From: Camphora micrantha
Lineage: Eukaryota; Streptophyta; Magnoliopsida; Laurales; Lauraceae
Assembly: GCA_003546025.1 (NCBI GenBank)
Contig: QPKB01000003.1
Location: 16,647,012-16,711,011, forward strand
Direction: 5' to 3'
DNA: 64,000 bases
In this document: piece by piece, positions 1 through 13,600 of the stretch
How positions within the stretch are numbered: position 1 is the first letter of the stretch
Layout of the letters: every line of letters begins with the position of its first letter
Program-made: the position numbers and the translations under genes
Notes under the pieces: model-generated
Databases searched by the model: none
What the model was told of the DNA's origin: nothing
The model's input: the letters and a program-made list of their open reading frames with translations, nothing else

Positions 1-1614
1 GATCAAGTCTCAATGAAAGATTACTTATAAAAACCATTCAAATTTTGGTTCCCTCTGATAGATATATTTGCATTCTCCTGTTGTAAAGGTGGAGAATTCA
101 TACCTTTTTGCGATTGGGTATTTGTTGAATTTATCTATTCCTTGCTTGGGTAATTCAATTGTTTTTCTACAGTGGTTGATTTTAACTTATTGTAATCACA
201 AGTCGGCTGACAGTGGAAATAAAATGTGGAAAATGACAGTTTTGTTCCATAAAGATTTCATTAGATGTGGAAAATGGGAACTTGGGGCTTTGTTTTTATG
301 GTTTCAATTTCTATTGTTTGGTGCGACGTAAGATTTTTCCTCAATGAAATGAGTTTCTCTGCTTCTTGTGTAAGACTGCAAAAAATGAATTTCTACCTTT
401 TAGGCCTGAATATGCCCTGTAAAAATTACAGAGAATGCTTTGACCCCAGAATGTGAAAAACTGTGTCAAATGTCGACATTGAGCGGTAGAAAATCATTGT
501 CAGAAGCCATTTTCTTTCATGCAGAAAATGCTGTGTGGAAACATAACCTTAGAATTTCTGATTATAATCCTTTGGAGAGACCCTTGAGGCCCATTGCATC
601 CTTGAAACTTGAAAGTTGGTTTCTCTGCACAAAGTTCACCCGGAAATTGATTCACCTGTGTCTTTGTTTATCTGTAACTGGTTACAGCAATGAACAATAC
701 AATTATGACTTGCAGGCAACTTAGGTTATTCATCCAAAGTTCCAAATTATTAACCTGTGTTTACGCATAAGCTGAGTTACTTGTACTTTGTTTAGAAGAT
801 CTAGACAGGCCCTTGATTATCTTCAGGCGGGCCCACGTTCCAAGCACGCATATATTTGATCGGATGCCACCCATATGCCCCAAAAATCTCTTTGATAATC
901 TTAAACCTGAAATTAATAATTATCAAAATGGTATTTTAATAGAGCTGCAAGTGGGCTCTCTCAGTCTGGTCCTGTCTCAGTCTAGCCCACTTCGGGCTGG
1001 GACTTATAGACCCATGAACAGTGACTGGGTCCTTTTTCTGGCCTGATAACTAGATGGCATGGGCCTGGATGAGTTTTTGCCTAAGTACCATATTAGATGG
1101 GCCATCCTGCCTGCCTGCCTGCCTGCGTCATTCAACGTATACAACTGTATAACATGAATTGGCTTTATTCTATTGACAGTGGGACAGGCTCAACCCTGAT
1201 TGTCAGGCCCGATGCCAAAATTTTCTCCTGAATATTAGGCCCATTAACTAAATGGGCTGAACTCGGACAAGCTTTAGCACACCCTGGCGTTGCCCATTCA
1301 CAGATCTGCGTTATTTTTTGAATACACCTAAGCTGTACTGTCCACTCTAGGTGGAAAAGAGTCCAAACAGAAGATGACGGGGAACTTCTAAAATAGACAG
1401 TTTTATGTGACTGCCGTTACTTGAAGTGGCAGTCTTCATATCATCGCTTTGGATCACTGGACCATGGCCCCAAGATGCACTAAATTGAGGTTGTTGCATA
1501 TCCTTATGTTGATGATCATATAATTCCTTTCAGATGAACCTAGTCAATTGTACTTTCTGAGTAGAATCTTGCAACCTTTTGTCAATCTCATGCTTATTTC
1601 TCATAACTCACAAG
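1..1614. other. Upstream region with no recognisable gene
   Basis: No protein family is recognisable in any frame here. A short CTGC run lies near 1108-1125. This stretch should contain the promoter, the 5' UTR and possibly one more exon of the phosphoglycerate-mutase-like gene. The frame that carries the conserved RHGE motif is closed by a TAA near 1602 and has no ATG between there and the end of the first recognisable exon. I cannot point to the missing start exon with confidence. Confidence 0.4.
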
Positions 1615-4600
1615 GTCTTCTTGCATCGACTCCAATGGCAATGCTGGATCGAATCCTGTCCCTGCCAACTTCGCGGAGATTATTGTTGTGCGTCATGGGG
1701 AGACAACATGGAATGCTAGTGGAAAAATTCAGGTATCCTTTTACTTCTGTTGCTATGTAAGCATCTTTTGGAGTCCAAATTAATTATTTTGACAGCATGT
1801 ATACAAATCTATGCTTTGGAATTCATCATTTGGTTGTTTGTTTTTGAGTCAGATTGCAAGAAACAATAAATTCCAATGAATTAATGGTTGCAGCATATAT
1901 CCAATCTGTTGTCGTTGATAAAATTCTGTTTAATCTCAAATGAACTCTATTGCAAAGTGCTTCGCCTTATTGGGTTTCAATTTGGCAGACTGCTGTTGCA
2001 TCATAAAACACGTTATTCTTATGATAGCAAATTCCTATTTTTTGTTGAAAAGTGCAAGATTTGATAACTGCAGTTCTCTTAAAGTAACATGTAGGCTATG
2101 TAACAACTGACAAGGACACCACTCTGTGTAGGTTATCTGCCAATTCAACGCATGTTAATTAATGGATACCATGAGCATCAAGTATCGGTCATTTATGTGC
2201 CAATTCAGCACCTTATAGATGCAAACATGAGCATCAAGTCATTACAGTTTATTTTCCATTTCAGCTCTTTATAGATATGAACGTGAACATAAAACCTTAC
2301 TGCAGGCCATGAGCCAAAAATACCTCATCAAATAAGGTCCAATAAAACCAGCATAGACCAATTCCACTAAAAGGGCTCATAACTTGAAGTGTTGAATTTG
2401 TCAAAAGTTGAATAAGGGCATTATGATCATGTCGCACGCACAACCTCATATTTTAGAAAGTTTTATCTTGAGAGAATTAACTTGATTGGAATTTACTTAA
2501 GTTTTGAAAGACGTGCAAGTCAATATCCTTAGCAGCCTTAATTAGAAATTAGAAATCACAATTTCTAATTAAGAGTCAAAGATTATTGACTAGTCTAATT
2601 AGAAGGTGTAAAATCTCTAATTGAGTGCTTAGATTGATGGCTACCACTCTATATAACGTTGTAAAGTTTATTTTAATAAAAACTGACTTTTCCAACAAGA
2701 GAAAAAGGTTGTAAAGGCTCTCTAAAGAAATGCGATGAACACCTTTCTCTCTTCCCATCTTGAGTTGGTAAAATCAAACTGTCAGCCTTGTTTGAAGACT
2801 CCTAGGCAACTCCAATATGTGAAGACTCCATTGACATGGCTCCAAGATATATGTGAAGAGATTTTACATGATCCACCCTCCATTATTTTGGTATCAGATT
2901 CGCACTCAGTTAACTCATAGAAAATAAGAGAAAAACTCATCTTAGAAATTCTGTAAAAAACGAAAAAAATAGAAATTTCTGTATCCTGCAATTTAGTTTT
3001 ATATCTCAATAAGTTCCTTATTGCTTTTGCTTCTGTTCTGATTTTCATGTTTTTTACTGGGTTACTTTTTGTAGGAAAATAAGTTTAAGTTTGTAGGACT
3101 GATTTGAAGTTCCAGAAATGAGCAGGGTCTCATGTGTAAATACCCAAAAGTCTTTATAAAATAAATGGGATGTACTGTCGTCTAGCCCTAACACAATGAC
3201 AGTATCTCTTCTTCCTCTCATTCTTCTTCTTCTATTTATCTTTTTCCTTCTCTTTTCTTTACCATTAAATCTATCTAATAAGAACTAGAAAGACATCTTC
3301 GTATCAGAGCATTGGTTCAAGAACACAATCAAAGGAGACGCAAGACTAGCAGGTCAGATCTAGTAAAAAAAAAAAAAAAGGCAGAGTTATGAGGGTTTCA
3401 ATTCCCAGTCGAACCAGTACTTAGGTTCGACTGGGTTGAACGACCTGTTGGGTGTGGACGCCTGCTGAAGACAAATGCTGTGACACTCCTGGAGCGATTG
3501 CTGGTTGTTGTTGGAGCCGGGCTTCTATATGGAGACTCTGGTCGATTGGATTTATGTGTCATGTGGTGATTGGTAGTGGGGGTGACTTGATGTGATCCAC
3601 AACCACAGTGTCAAGTTCCGTATTGTGGTAATATTGATTTCTTCACTCTTACATTTCTGATTTTTGGTTCTAAGGTGCTGGTGTGTTAGATTAATCATCA
3701 ATCTGAGGTATTATGGCGGGTAAAGATGATTCCAACTCTAAAGTGGACGGTTCCGATGGAACCCAAACTGTGCCCAACCCGGTTGGAAACATTAACCCAA
3801 ATGCTCGGATTACAGTAGAGTTGTTTGATGGAAAAAATTACAAGGAATGGTCATATTTAGCAAAGATGGCTATCGGTGGGGCGAAACGCCTAGGTTATAT
3901 CAATGGTCGGATCAAGGAGCTATCTAAGGAGGACGCAAAATATGATGACTGGGAGTCCGAGAATATGCTTGTGATGAATTGGATTCTAAACTCTATGGAA
4001 CCTCTGATCTCAAAGAGCTTTCGTTATTGCAAAACTGCATTTGAGTTATGGAATGCAATCGAGATAGCTTACTCTCAGAAAAGGAATCATGCAAGAATCT
4101 ATCAATTAACTAGAGAGTTAGCTCAATTTAAACAAGGAGATAAATCTTTGGGTGACTACTATGCTGTATTAAGAGGGATGTGGCATGAGCTTAGTATATA
4201 TCAACCTCTTAACCCCTGTTGTGCGAAAGAACAGGAAAAATATTTAGAAGTTCAGCATATTTACGATCTCCTTGGGGGGTTGAATCCAGAGTATGAGACT
4301 GTACGGGCGCAGATTTTAAGTCAAGATCCTTTTCCATCAATTGGAACAGTGTTTGCACTTGTACAGTGTGAGGAAGGTAGACGTGTTGCAATGTCAGACT
4401 CTATTCCTTCAATCATTAATTCAGAAAGATCTGCACTTGCTATGACGAATCCTACCGGTAGATGTGATGGTGTTCGTGGTAGAGGCCGTGGTGGTGGCAC
4501 TAGGGGTGGAGGCCGCGGTGGTCGTGGTCGTGGTGGTCCACCTGGTGTCGACCGCGATAAACTACATTGTACTCATTGCGGGAGAACTTGTCATACTAAA

Positions 4601-7600
4601 GATACATGTTGGAATCTACATGGTCGACCCCCTTGGGTCAACACAGCATTTGCAGCTGAGACGTCAGGTGGCAACACTGGTTCTACAAACACTACAGGAG
4701 GTAAGGGGGAGTTAAATGTCAATGATGAAATCCAAGCTTTGAGGCAGGAGTTTCAAGCCTCATGCCAACGCCTGCAGGCACTAGAAAGCAAAGGCACATC
4801 ACACTCTGCAGATGTAGGATCTTATTCAGCTGTGGGAACATCACATATGGCGGCTACAACAACATTGTCTACTCCATCATGGGTTATTGACTCCGGTGCT
4901 ACTAATCATGTGACAGGTATACGTTCTGAGTTCACCTCATACACATCACTACCATCTCTTGGGACAGTTAAAGTTGCTAATGGTAACCATACTAGAGTCC
5001 TAGGAGAGGGGACAGTTGATGTGAACCATAATTTATCCCTCAAGTCTGTTTTACATGTTCCCCAGTTTTCGCATAATCTACTTTCTGTGAGTTCCATTGC
5101 TAAATCACATCAATGCAGTGTTACCTTTTATCCTTCATATTGTGTTTTTCAGGATCTGGAGACAGGGAGGACGATTGGTGGTGGCCGTGAGCATGGTGGC
5201 TTATATTTCCTTGACGTCCCTTTCAGAAATTTGGTTGCATTAGAGTCTATTAGCACTGTTGAGGCCACTTTAAAGTGGCATCGTTGTCTTGGTCATGCTC
5301 CAGTTAGAAGTATTAAGAATGTTTTTCCTCATTTAAATGTCAATAATGATGTCGTAGAAATAAATTGCGACACATGTCGCTTTGCTAAAAGTTGTAGAAA
5401 CTCTTATCCAGTTAGTAATAAAACCAAAAGCAGTGCTCCTTTTTCCTTGGTCCATAGCGATGTGTGGTGTGCTCCTCTTGTTTCTATTAATGGCTATCGA
5501 TATTTCATTTCTTTTATTGATGATGCCACTAGGTGCACTTGGGTGTTTTTGTTGAAATCTCGTGATGAAGTATTTTGCGTATTTGAAACCTTTCATAAAA
5601 TGGTCGCAACCAAATTCAATGCCAAAATTCAAACTCTTCGGTCTGACAATGGGGGTGAATATATGTCACACAAACTACAATCATATTTAATCCAAAATGG
5701 AATTGAATCTCAAACATCATGTCCTTATACTCCAGAACAGAATGGTGTTGCAGAACGTAAAAACAGGCATCTATTAGAAGTAACCCGTGCATTACTATTA
5801 GAAATGAGTGTTCCAAAAACGTATTGGTCTGATGGTTTTCTCACTGCATGTTTTCTAATAAATCGTATGCCTTCACGTGTGTTAGACGGTAAATGTCCCT
5901 TGCAAGTTCTTTGTCCAAATGGTCCACTATTTCATCTCCCTCCAAAAGTCCTTGGTTGTGTATGTTTTGTTCATGTTCCAAAACACCAAAGGGACAAGTT
6001 AGATCCCAGAGCTCTTAAGGGTATCTTTTTGGGGTATTCAGGTACTCAAAAGGGATATCGGTGTTATGTTCCGCAACAAGGTGGAAAGTACTTTGTTACC
6101 ATGGATGTTACTTTCTTTGAAGATGTACCCTATTACTCATCAAAAGGGAAAAGAATATTGGAACCAAATAAACAGGGGGAGCCACCCACACTAGTTCAGG
6201 ATGTTTCCCCACCATCATATTCAAGTTCTTCCCTTCCAACTCCTCTTAGTCCTACATCAGTTCCTAGTGAGAGTCAATGCACAGATGCCCAAGTAAAAAC
6301 ACCACCTTTGAAAGTTTACTCCAGGAAAAGAACCAGATTTGAGCCGCCACCTACTCTCGGTACGCTACCGTCTGAAGTCCCAACTCCAGAGACAGAAGCA
6401 GGCGGTAAAATCTATGATCATTTGGGTACTCAAGTTTCCAACCCCTCTGAATTAGATCTTCCTATTGCATTAAGAAAGGGTAAACGTACAAGATACCCAT
6501 CTACTAGATACCCAATTCAAAATTATGTGTCATACCACTTTCTTTCCCCTACATATAAAGCCTTTGTGTTGCAGTTGTCCTCAGAACGTATACCACGATC
6601 TGTTAGTGATGCCTTGAATAATCCAAAACGGAAGGCAGCTATGCTTGAAGAAATGACTGCTTCAGATAAGAATGGTACATGGGAAATTGTAGATCTTCCA
6701 CATGGAAAGGAGGCAGTAGGTTGTAAGTGGGTCTACACCATCAAATATAATCCAGATGGTTCCATTCAGCGGTATAAGGCACGACTGGTAGCAAAAGGCT
6801 TTACACAATCTTACGGAGTAGATTATTTTGAAACATTCTCGCCTGTTGCAAAGTTGAATTCTGTGAGGGTCATCCTCTCTATTGCAGCAAATTTTCAGTG
6901 GCCACTGTATCAATTAGATGTCAAAAATGCCTTTTTGCATGGTGATTTACAAGAAGAGGTGTACATGAAATTACCTCCTGGGTTTGTTCCTGATGGTCAA
7001 GCAAATAAAGTGTGTCGTTTGAAAAAAGCACTTTATGGTCTAAAGCAATCTCCAAGAGCTTGGTTTGACAGATTTAGCCAAGTTATGATGAGAATTGGAT
7101 ACAAAAGATGCTAGTCAGATCATACTTTATTTATCAAGAGGAGTGGTGAAAGTGTTACTATTCTTATTGTCTATGTAGATGATATTGTGCTGACAGGTAA
7201 CAGTGAAAAAGAAATGCAGGTCCTTAAGGAGCATTTGAGCTTAGCATTCGAAATTAAAGACCTTGGAGAATTAAAATACTTTCTTGGCATAGAAGTTGCA
7301 AGGTCCAAGAAAGGTATTTTCATAAGTCAAAGAAAATACACTTTGGATCTACTCGATGAAACTGGGATGATGGGTGTTAAGCCAAGTGACACGCCGATGG
7401 AGCAAAACCACAGGTTATGTTCGGATAGTGGAGAACTTCTGGATGATCCAGGAATGTGTCAGCGATTAGTGGGGAGATTGATATATCTCACAATTACCCG
7501 ACCTGATATTGGGTTTGCTGTTAGTGTTGTGAGCCAATTCATGCATGCACCTCGCACAGAGCATCTAAAAGCAGTCTATCGAATATTGAAGTATCTGAAA

Positions 7601-10600
7601 AAGGCTCCAGGCCAAGGTATAGTGTATTCGAAGCATGGAAATGTTGATATTGAAATTATTGAGATTTTCACTGATGCTGATTGGGCAGACTCTTTGACAG
7701 ATAGAAGATCCACAACTGGGTATTGTGCATTAGTTGGTGGAAACTTGGTCTCCTGAAAGAGTAAAAAACAGAGTGTCGTGGCTTTATCAAGTTCTGAAGC
7801 GGAATATCGTGCTATGGCTCATGGCACATGCGAACTCTTATGGCTTAAAACATTGATGCAAGAGTTGGGATTCGTATGCAAAAAGCCAATGCTTCTTCAT
7901 TGTGACAATAATTCTGCTTGCCATATTGCCACAAATCCTGTCTATCATGAGAGGACAAAGCATATCGAGGTTGACTGTCATTTCATTCGAGAGAAAGTGA
8001 CAAGACAAGAAGTAGTATTGATGCCCACACGCAGTGCCGATCAATTGGCAGATTTTCTCACAAAATCAGTCACAAAGAAACAACTGACAAGAGTTTTTTC
8101 CAAGCTTGGGATCGTAGATATCTACTCACCAGCTTGAGGGGGAGTGTAGGAAAATAAGTTTAAGTTTGTAGGACTGATTTGAAGTTCCAGAAATGAGCAG
8201 GGTCTCATGTGTAAATACCCAAAAGTCTTTATAAAATAAATGGGATGTACTGTCGTCTAGCCCTAACACAACGATAGTATCTCTTCTTCCTCTCATTCTT
8301 CTTCTTCTATTTATCTTTTTCCTTCTCTTTTCTTTACCATTAAATCTATCTAATAAGAACTAGAAAGACATCTTCTCCCCAGTTATTGCCACTATCATTT
8401 CTTAAAGAGAAAAACGAAACCCATATGCTGTGCAGTACAGATTCTTTGCATCTTACTGGTGTCACAACTGGCCCAAATTGTTCCCAAATAAGTACTGATA
8501 TGCTGTTTTGCCTCTAACCCCTTGATATTAAAGAGAAAAATTGACCCTTGATCCAATGGTCCAATCCATTTGGTAGGTGCAAACCCCAGAGTCTGGTGGG
8601 GGCTGGGGGTCCTGTCTGTATAAACGGTTTGGATGGATCATAATGTGGGCTTGTTGGAAGTCCCACCATACTATGGTGAGAGGGGTGTGCGTAGGAAGAT
8701 TTTCCATATATATTAGTCATCCATTACGCGACACACGCACTAGTGCTACGTGTACGCTGGGCCGTGGGGCCCACCTGGGGATGATATATATTTTGGGGGT
8801 GGGGGATTTCAAGATCTGGGTGGGACCAATCTACCTAACAATTTTGGGGCTCATTTGATAATCCTACCATTTTGATCTGAGCCCCACAAGTTTAACGGCT
8901 TCACAGTCCATTCACATGGGTGTGCAGTTGATCTATGGGACCAGTTCATTCACATGGGTGTAAAACCCATGGGACCGGTGTAATTTAGGGGGGGTCCCTA
9001 TTTTTGGTCCATTTAGATGGACCAACAGTGGGCCCCACAGCCTGGTGCGCACTTGATAACTACTCTTTGTGCACGCGCGCGCGTGTGGGTCTTGTGGTCG
9101 TAGCTTTTGTATTTTTTGGGAGTACCAATTCTTTTAGCCAACCGAAGAAAACCAACAAAAAGCACTAAAGTCAAATAATCGAAATTGATATGCCACTCGT
9201 AGTTTTGAGGGCTTTCCTTTAAGGCAAGAAAAATACAAATTTGAGCAAATCTTTTAGGTCTTTTTTGTTTGCTTTGGATAGAAATGATCTCAAAATCATT
9301 CATAATTCATGTTTGGAGCACAGGTTTACTCTTATGCGCATTATTTGGGCCATTTACAAGTTTTTTTTGGAGTTTCTCATAAATATCGTGAATTTCTGGG
9401 GGTCTTTAAACGATAAGATTTTCTTTATTGAAAAAAGTCCTTTGCTTTCAAAGATCACTACATTAGTATTTTCTTATTCTGGATTTCTATATTCCATCAC
9501 TTGCTTAGATCCAAGTGCAAATCTTTTAGGTCTTTTTTGTTTGCTTTGGATAGAAATGATCTCAAAATCATTCGTAATACATGTTTGGGGCACAGGTTTA
9601 CTCTTATGCGCATTATTTGGGCCATTTACAAGTTTTTTTTGGAGTTACTCATAAATATCGTGAATTTCTGGGGATCTTTAAAAGATAAGATTTTCTTTAT
9701 TGAAAAAAGACCTTTGCTTACAAAGATCACTACATTAGTATTTTCTTATTCTGGATTTCTATATTCCATCACTTGATTAGATCCAAGTGTAGTTCTTAAC
9801 TAAAAAGCAGTAAGCACTAACTACTAAGTAGTTAGTATTAGTTAAGAAGAAATGTTCTCCTACGAGCAGCAACACATGCAGGTTAGCGTTGTGGGGGCCC
9901 ACTTTGGCCCACCTTTGATCAGTACAGACCCTTTCACACTCTCATCCCCCATGATATGGCATCGGTCCCAATTTCCCTCTTTTCTAACTTTTATCCACCA
10001 TTGGATTGGGTCTCAAAGAAATCTATGGTTAAACGATCACTAAACTTTTAGGTCATCAAATCAAGCGCTAGGATGATTTGATGACTGATGGGGCTGATTT
10101 TTTTTTTTTTTTTGGGTGACCCTCATCCATAATATGGAGATCTTTCCATGTACCCCACCCCAATTGATAAGAAGGCATCTAAATGGGACCCATGAGCTGG
10201 ACATGCAGCCTGCTTGTAGAAGAACATTCCCCTTAGTTAAGTACTATTACTATCACAATAAATGCTACATAGTACATGATTGATGATGTGACGATACTAC
10301 ATACTACATATGCATAGTACATGATTGATGATGCCACGATACTACATACTACATATGCAGTAAATATTAAACAATTATCAAATTTTGATTCATCTGTTTA
10401 ACAATTAACATTTTATTAGGTCTTGACTCAACGTAACCAACATAAATATAAGTGAACAAATAACTTACCATCCATCGTTCTTTTAAATCATATTGTGATA
10501 GAGGACCTATATGACAATTATGGGTAGGATATAGACATTTATTTTAGTTGCTAATAAAAATAATCATCAAATTTAAGAAATTATAATGTTCTGGATTTTT

Positions 10601-13600
10601 GGGATAGATTTTCCTATTATTTTCACCTAAACTTGAATCACACTAACGCGGTGACACCCCAATACATACATATTACGCGATATTGTTTTGAGGGGTGGTT
10701 GATACACCTGCCACAACCATTGATCCTTGATTTTGGTGACTATCTTTTCAAAATTTGAAAGTGGACCTTGAAGATAAATCTGTAGGAAGAAGAAGGGACA
10801 AATAAAAAGGAATAACTCAGGCCCAACTGCATGCCAAATGGTATGCCGAACAGGTCTAGTGCTGGCAGTGCATAAGATCGTGCAGAAACACTGGCAACCT
10901 ATTTCATTTCGCAATGTTCTGGACAGTCCTAAGTGGTTTCTATTACTAATTCTTGAACACACCTTATAAATCGGGAGCACATCCAAAGGCATCTCGGACC
11001 GCTTGAAGCATCCAATAGAGTGATCAAGCATCCCAAGGGGGGGAAAAACCTACTGCGAAGACGAATAAGAACAATATTAAAAAAAAAGAAAAGACGAAGA
11101 AGAGCCTTCAAAACTTCTTGTTCAAGTTTGTCAATTTCAAAAAACGCCTTTGATAGTGGTTATAGACTGAACGTCAGGAATTAGATCTTTGTTAAAGGAT
11201 TCAGGAGATTATTTAGTGCTGTTTATGGATAAAAAAAAATTCTCCTCCCTATTTCCTTTCATGTATTGTTCTGTTTAGTGTTAATCTTTTTTCTACTTAA
11301 AATCTGCAGTAATGTTTCTGTTTGACTGTAATTTACATTTTATCCAGTTTACCGCTGGTCCCAAGCCCGAATAAAGGGAGTGTTGAGTCAGGTTGACAGC
11401 CTATGTAAACATTTTGTCACATCTATAACATGTGATTTACATTTTATGTTCACATCCCATTGGTGTAGTTCCTTGGATCTTTAATATAACTGATTCTCAT
11501 TAGAATCTGAATCGTCGACTGTAAATTCATTGTCACAAAGTGATGTTTTACTGTCCATAGAGCATTTTACCATTCCATTTTACATTATGAATACCTTGAT
11601 TTAGTGTTTTTATTTTTCTAAAACTGATTTATCAGGGACACCTGGATGTTGAACTGAATGAGGTTGGGAGACAACAAGCAGCTGTAGTAAGTTTTGAGTC
11701 TTCTTATTTTATTTTCCTGGAAAAGAGTCTTTCAATTGTTTGACAGTTGTTTGATGTTCTTGAAGGTAGCTGATCGGCTATCCAAGGAATTTAAAATTTC
11801 AGCTATATACTCATCCGACTTGATGAGAGCTTTTGAGACTGCACAGATAATAGCAAAAAGTTGTGATTCACTTGAGGTAGGACTGATGTGGCTAGCTTTT
11901 AGAGTTTGTCAATGATATGCTACTATATCGTGCAATGTCCTTTTCTTTTATCCTTTATGTTCCTTTTCAAACTCATTTCTTTACTTAGATCTTGATTCTT
12001 CGTAATTGCTTATACAACTGGGTAGTTTTCCATTTTGATTTAATGTGGAAAGTGGTTGGGTTAAATAGTTGATGGGACCCAATACTAGATGCAGTCTTCA
12101 CACATTCACCATGGATGCTTCGCCGTTGGAGTCATCATCATTGGCAACCGAATGAGTATTCACACATTGGGAAGCGCTTGATGAATTCACAACGATTAGA
12201 GGGAAAGAAAGAATTTTCACTGAATGAGATAATAGAATGGGATTTTTAGAGGATGGGCCATGGTTTGACAATCTTGTGATTCTTGTCTATCAGGGTTCCT
12301 AGATAGGATTTCCTTTCCTCTTATTGATTGCAGGCCCATCAACTATCTTGCTATATCTAGGTTGTCTTCGTAGAATTTTCTTAGATAAGAATGTATGTCT
12401 AGAAAATCTTTGTGGGAATTTGCTAAACTAAGAGTAAAAATCTCGGAAACCATTTTAGAATTTGCAATACTAAGAAACTGGTCAGTCATCTCTGGGCTGG
12501 CTGACCTTTGGTTAGGTCCAACTAGTCAGTCATCTACGAGCTTGGCCCCCCCATGAGTTAGGTCCGATGCATTAGCTGCTGTAGGCCTATTCTTGGGCCT
12601 TCTTTTAATAGATCTTGAATCCCATGGATACATCAATAGTTGATAAAAACATGGTTGAATGAAATGTATTAATTGAATAGCGATGTAGGCAAGGCAACAA
12701 GAGAGAGGAGTTTGAGGGGAGAAAAGAAGAGTTTGCCATACACTATTACTATAACCAAAATTGTCACAATTATATATGGGAAAACTTCTGCGGAGCACCA
12801 GTGCTCAAGAACGTTATTGTGAGCACCGCACCTACTTGGCCATCTTGTGATCCATCCAAGTGGACTATAAAACAGGGATGCCCCCTAATAGTCACTGGGT
12901 CTTAGTTTGCCACCCTTTCGAATGGATTGGACCATTGGATCCATTGTGCACTCGATTGGATAGTGGAAACTGGTGGGCCATTGATCAAGTGGTTAGGATG
13001 ATGATTTGAGCCTCCATCACCATACGTAGGGCCATGTGGGATCCCCCAGGTCCCATCCTCAGGTGGGGCCCCAAGTGGGCCCCCACAAGGACTGGTGCTC
13101 AGCATAAGGTGAGCATCATGCTTAGCAAAGGGAGACTCATTATATATACTGAGATTTTTAATGTTTTTTTTTTCTTTTTTAGGATGAGTGGGAGACTCAA
13201 TGTTCTTTCGTTGTAGAGTGCAATTTCGAAGTTCGTAGTTTGTATCATTTCCACATACCAACTTCTTTGCAATCAACAAAATTTGATCTGTGACTAGGAA
13301 AATCAAGAAGAGGTAGAGATAAATTCCCACCTCATTTGATATGTTTCAACTATGAGGGTGTAGCTTTGAAAGAATTACACCATTCAATCCCTATCAAATA
13401 AATAGCCATAAACTTGAAGCGGCTATAAGCAAGAATCTTACTGTTAATATTTTGAGCAAAAACATGTTTGACATACATGCTTGAACAGGAAGCCTATAGC
13501 TCAATTGGAAGGTGCTCATTGTCACAACCACAAGTTTTTTGGTTCGAGTCATACTACGTATCAAAAAGTAAAAAATGTGCAGCAGGAGTTGCAACGTCAT

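Larger units (their letters stand above)
3070..8375 (+). mobile_element. Ty1/copia LTR retrotransposon in intron 1 of the PGM-like gene
   Basis: A full-length element of about 5.3 kb with two 231-bp direct LTRs, a primer-binding site, a gag-pol frame in copia order (gag, protease, integrase, reverse transcriptase, RNase H) and a polypurine tract. It lies in the same direction as the host gene, between exon 1 and exon 2. The LTRs differ at two sites in 231 bp, both transitions, so the insertion is recent in relative terms. The 5-bp flanks (CTTTT on the left, TCCCC on the right) are not a target-site duplication. Either the ends are slightly misplaced or the flanks have changed. Two in-frame stops make the present copy defective. 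Confidence 0.95.

Noticed and set aside
1548..1760. 70-codon frame over the first PGM-like exon
   Set aside because: It is a different frame from the one that encodes RHGETTWN and joins in phase to exon 2.
9241..9776. Open frames of 137 and 91 codons
   Set aside because: They arise from the 272-bp tandem duplication and resemble no protein family.
13491..13558. Functional tRNA gene
   Set aside because: Box-like motifs are present, but the acceptor stem and cloverleaf do not form. Related decayed copies point to a SINE head.
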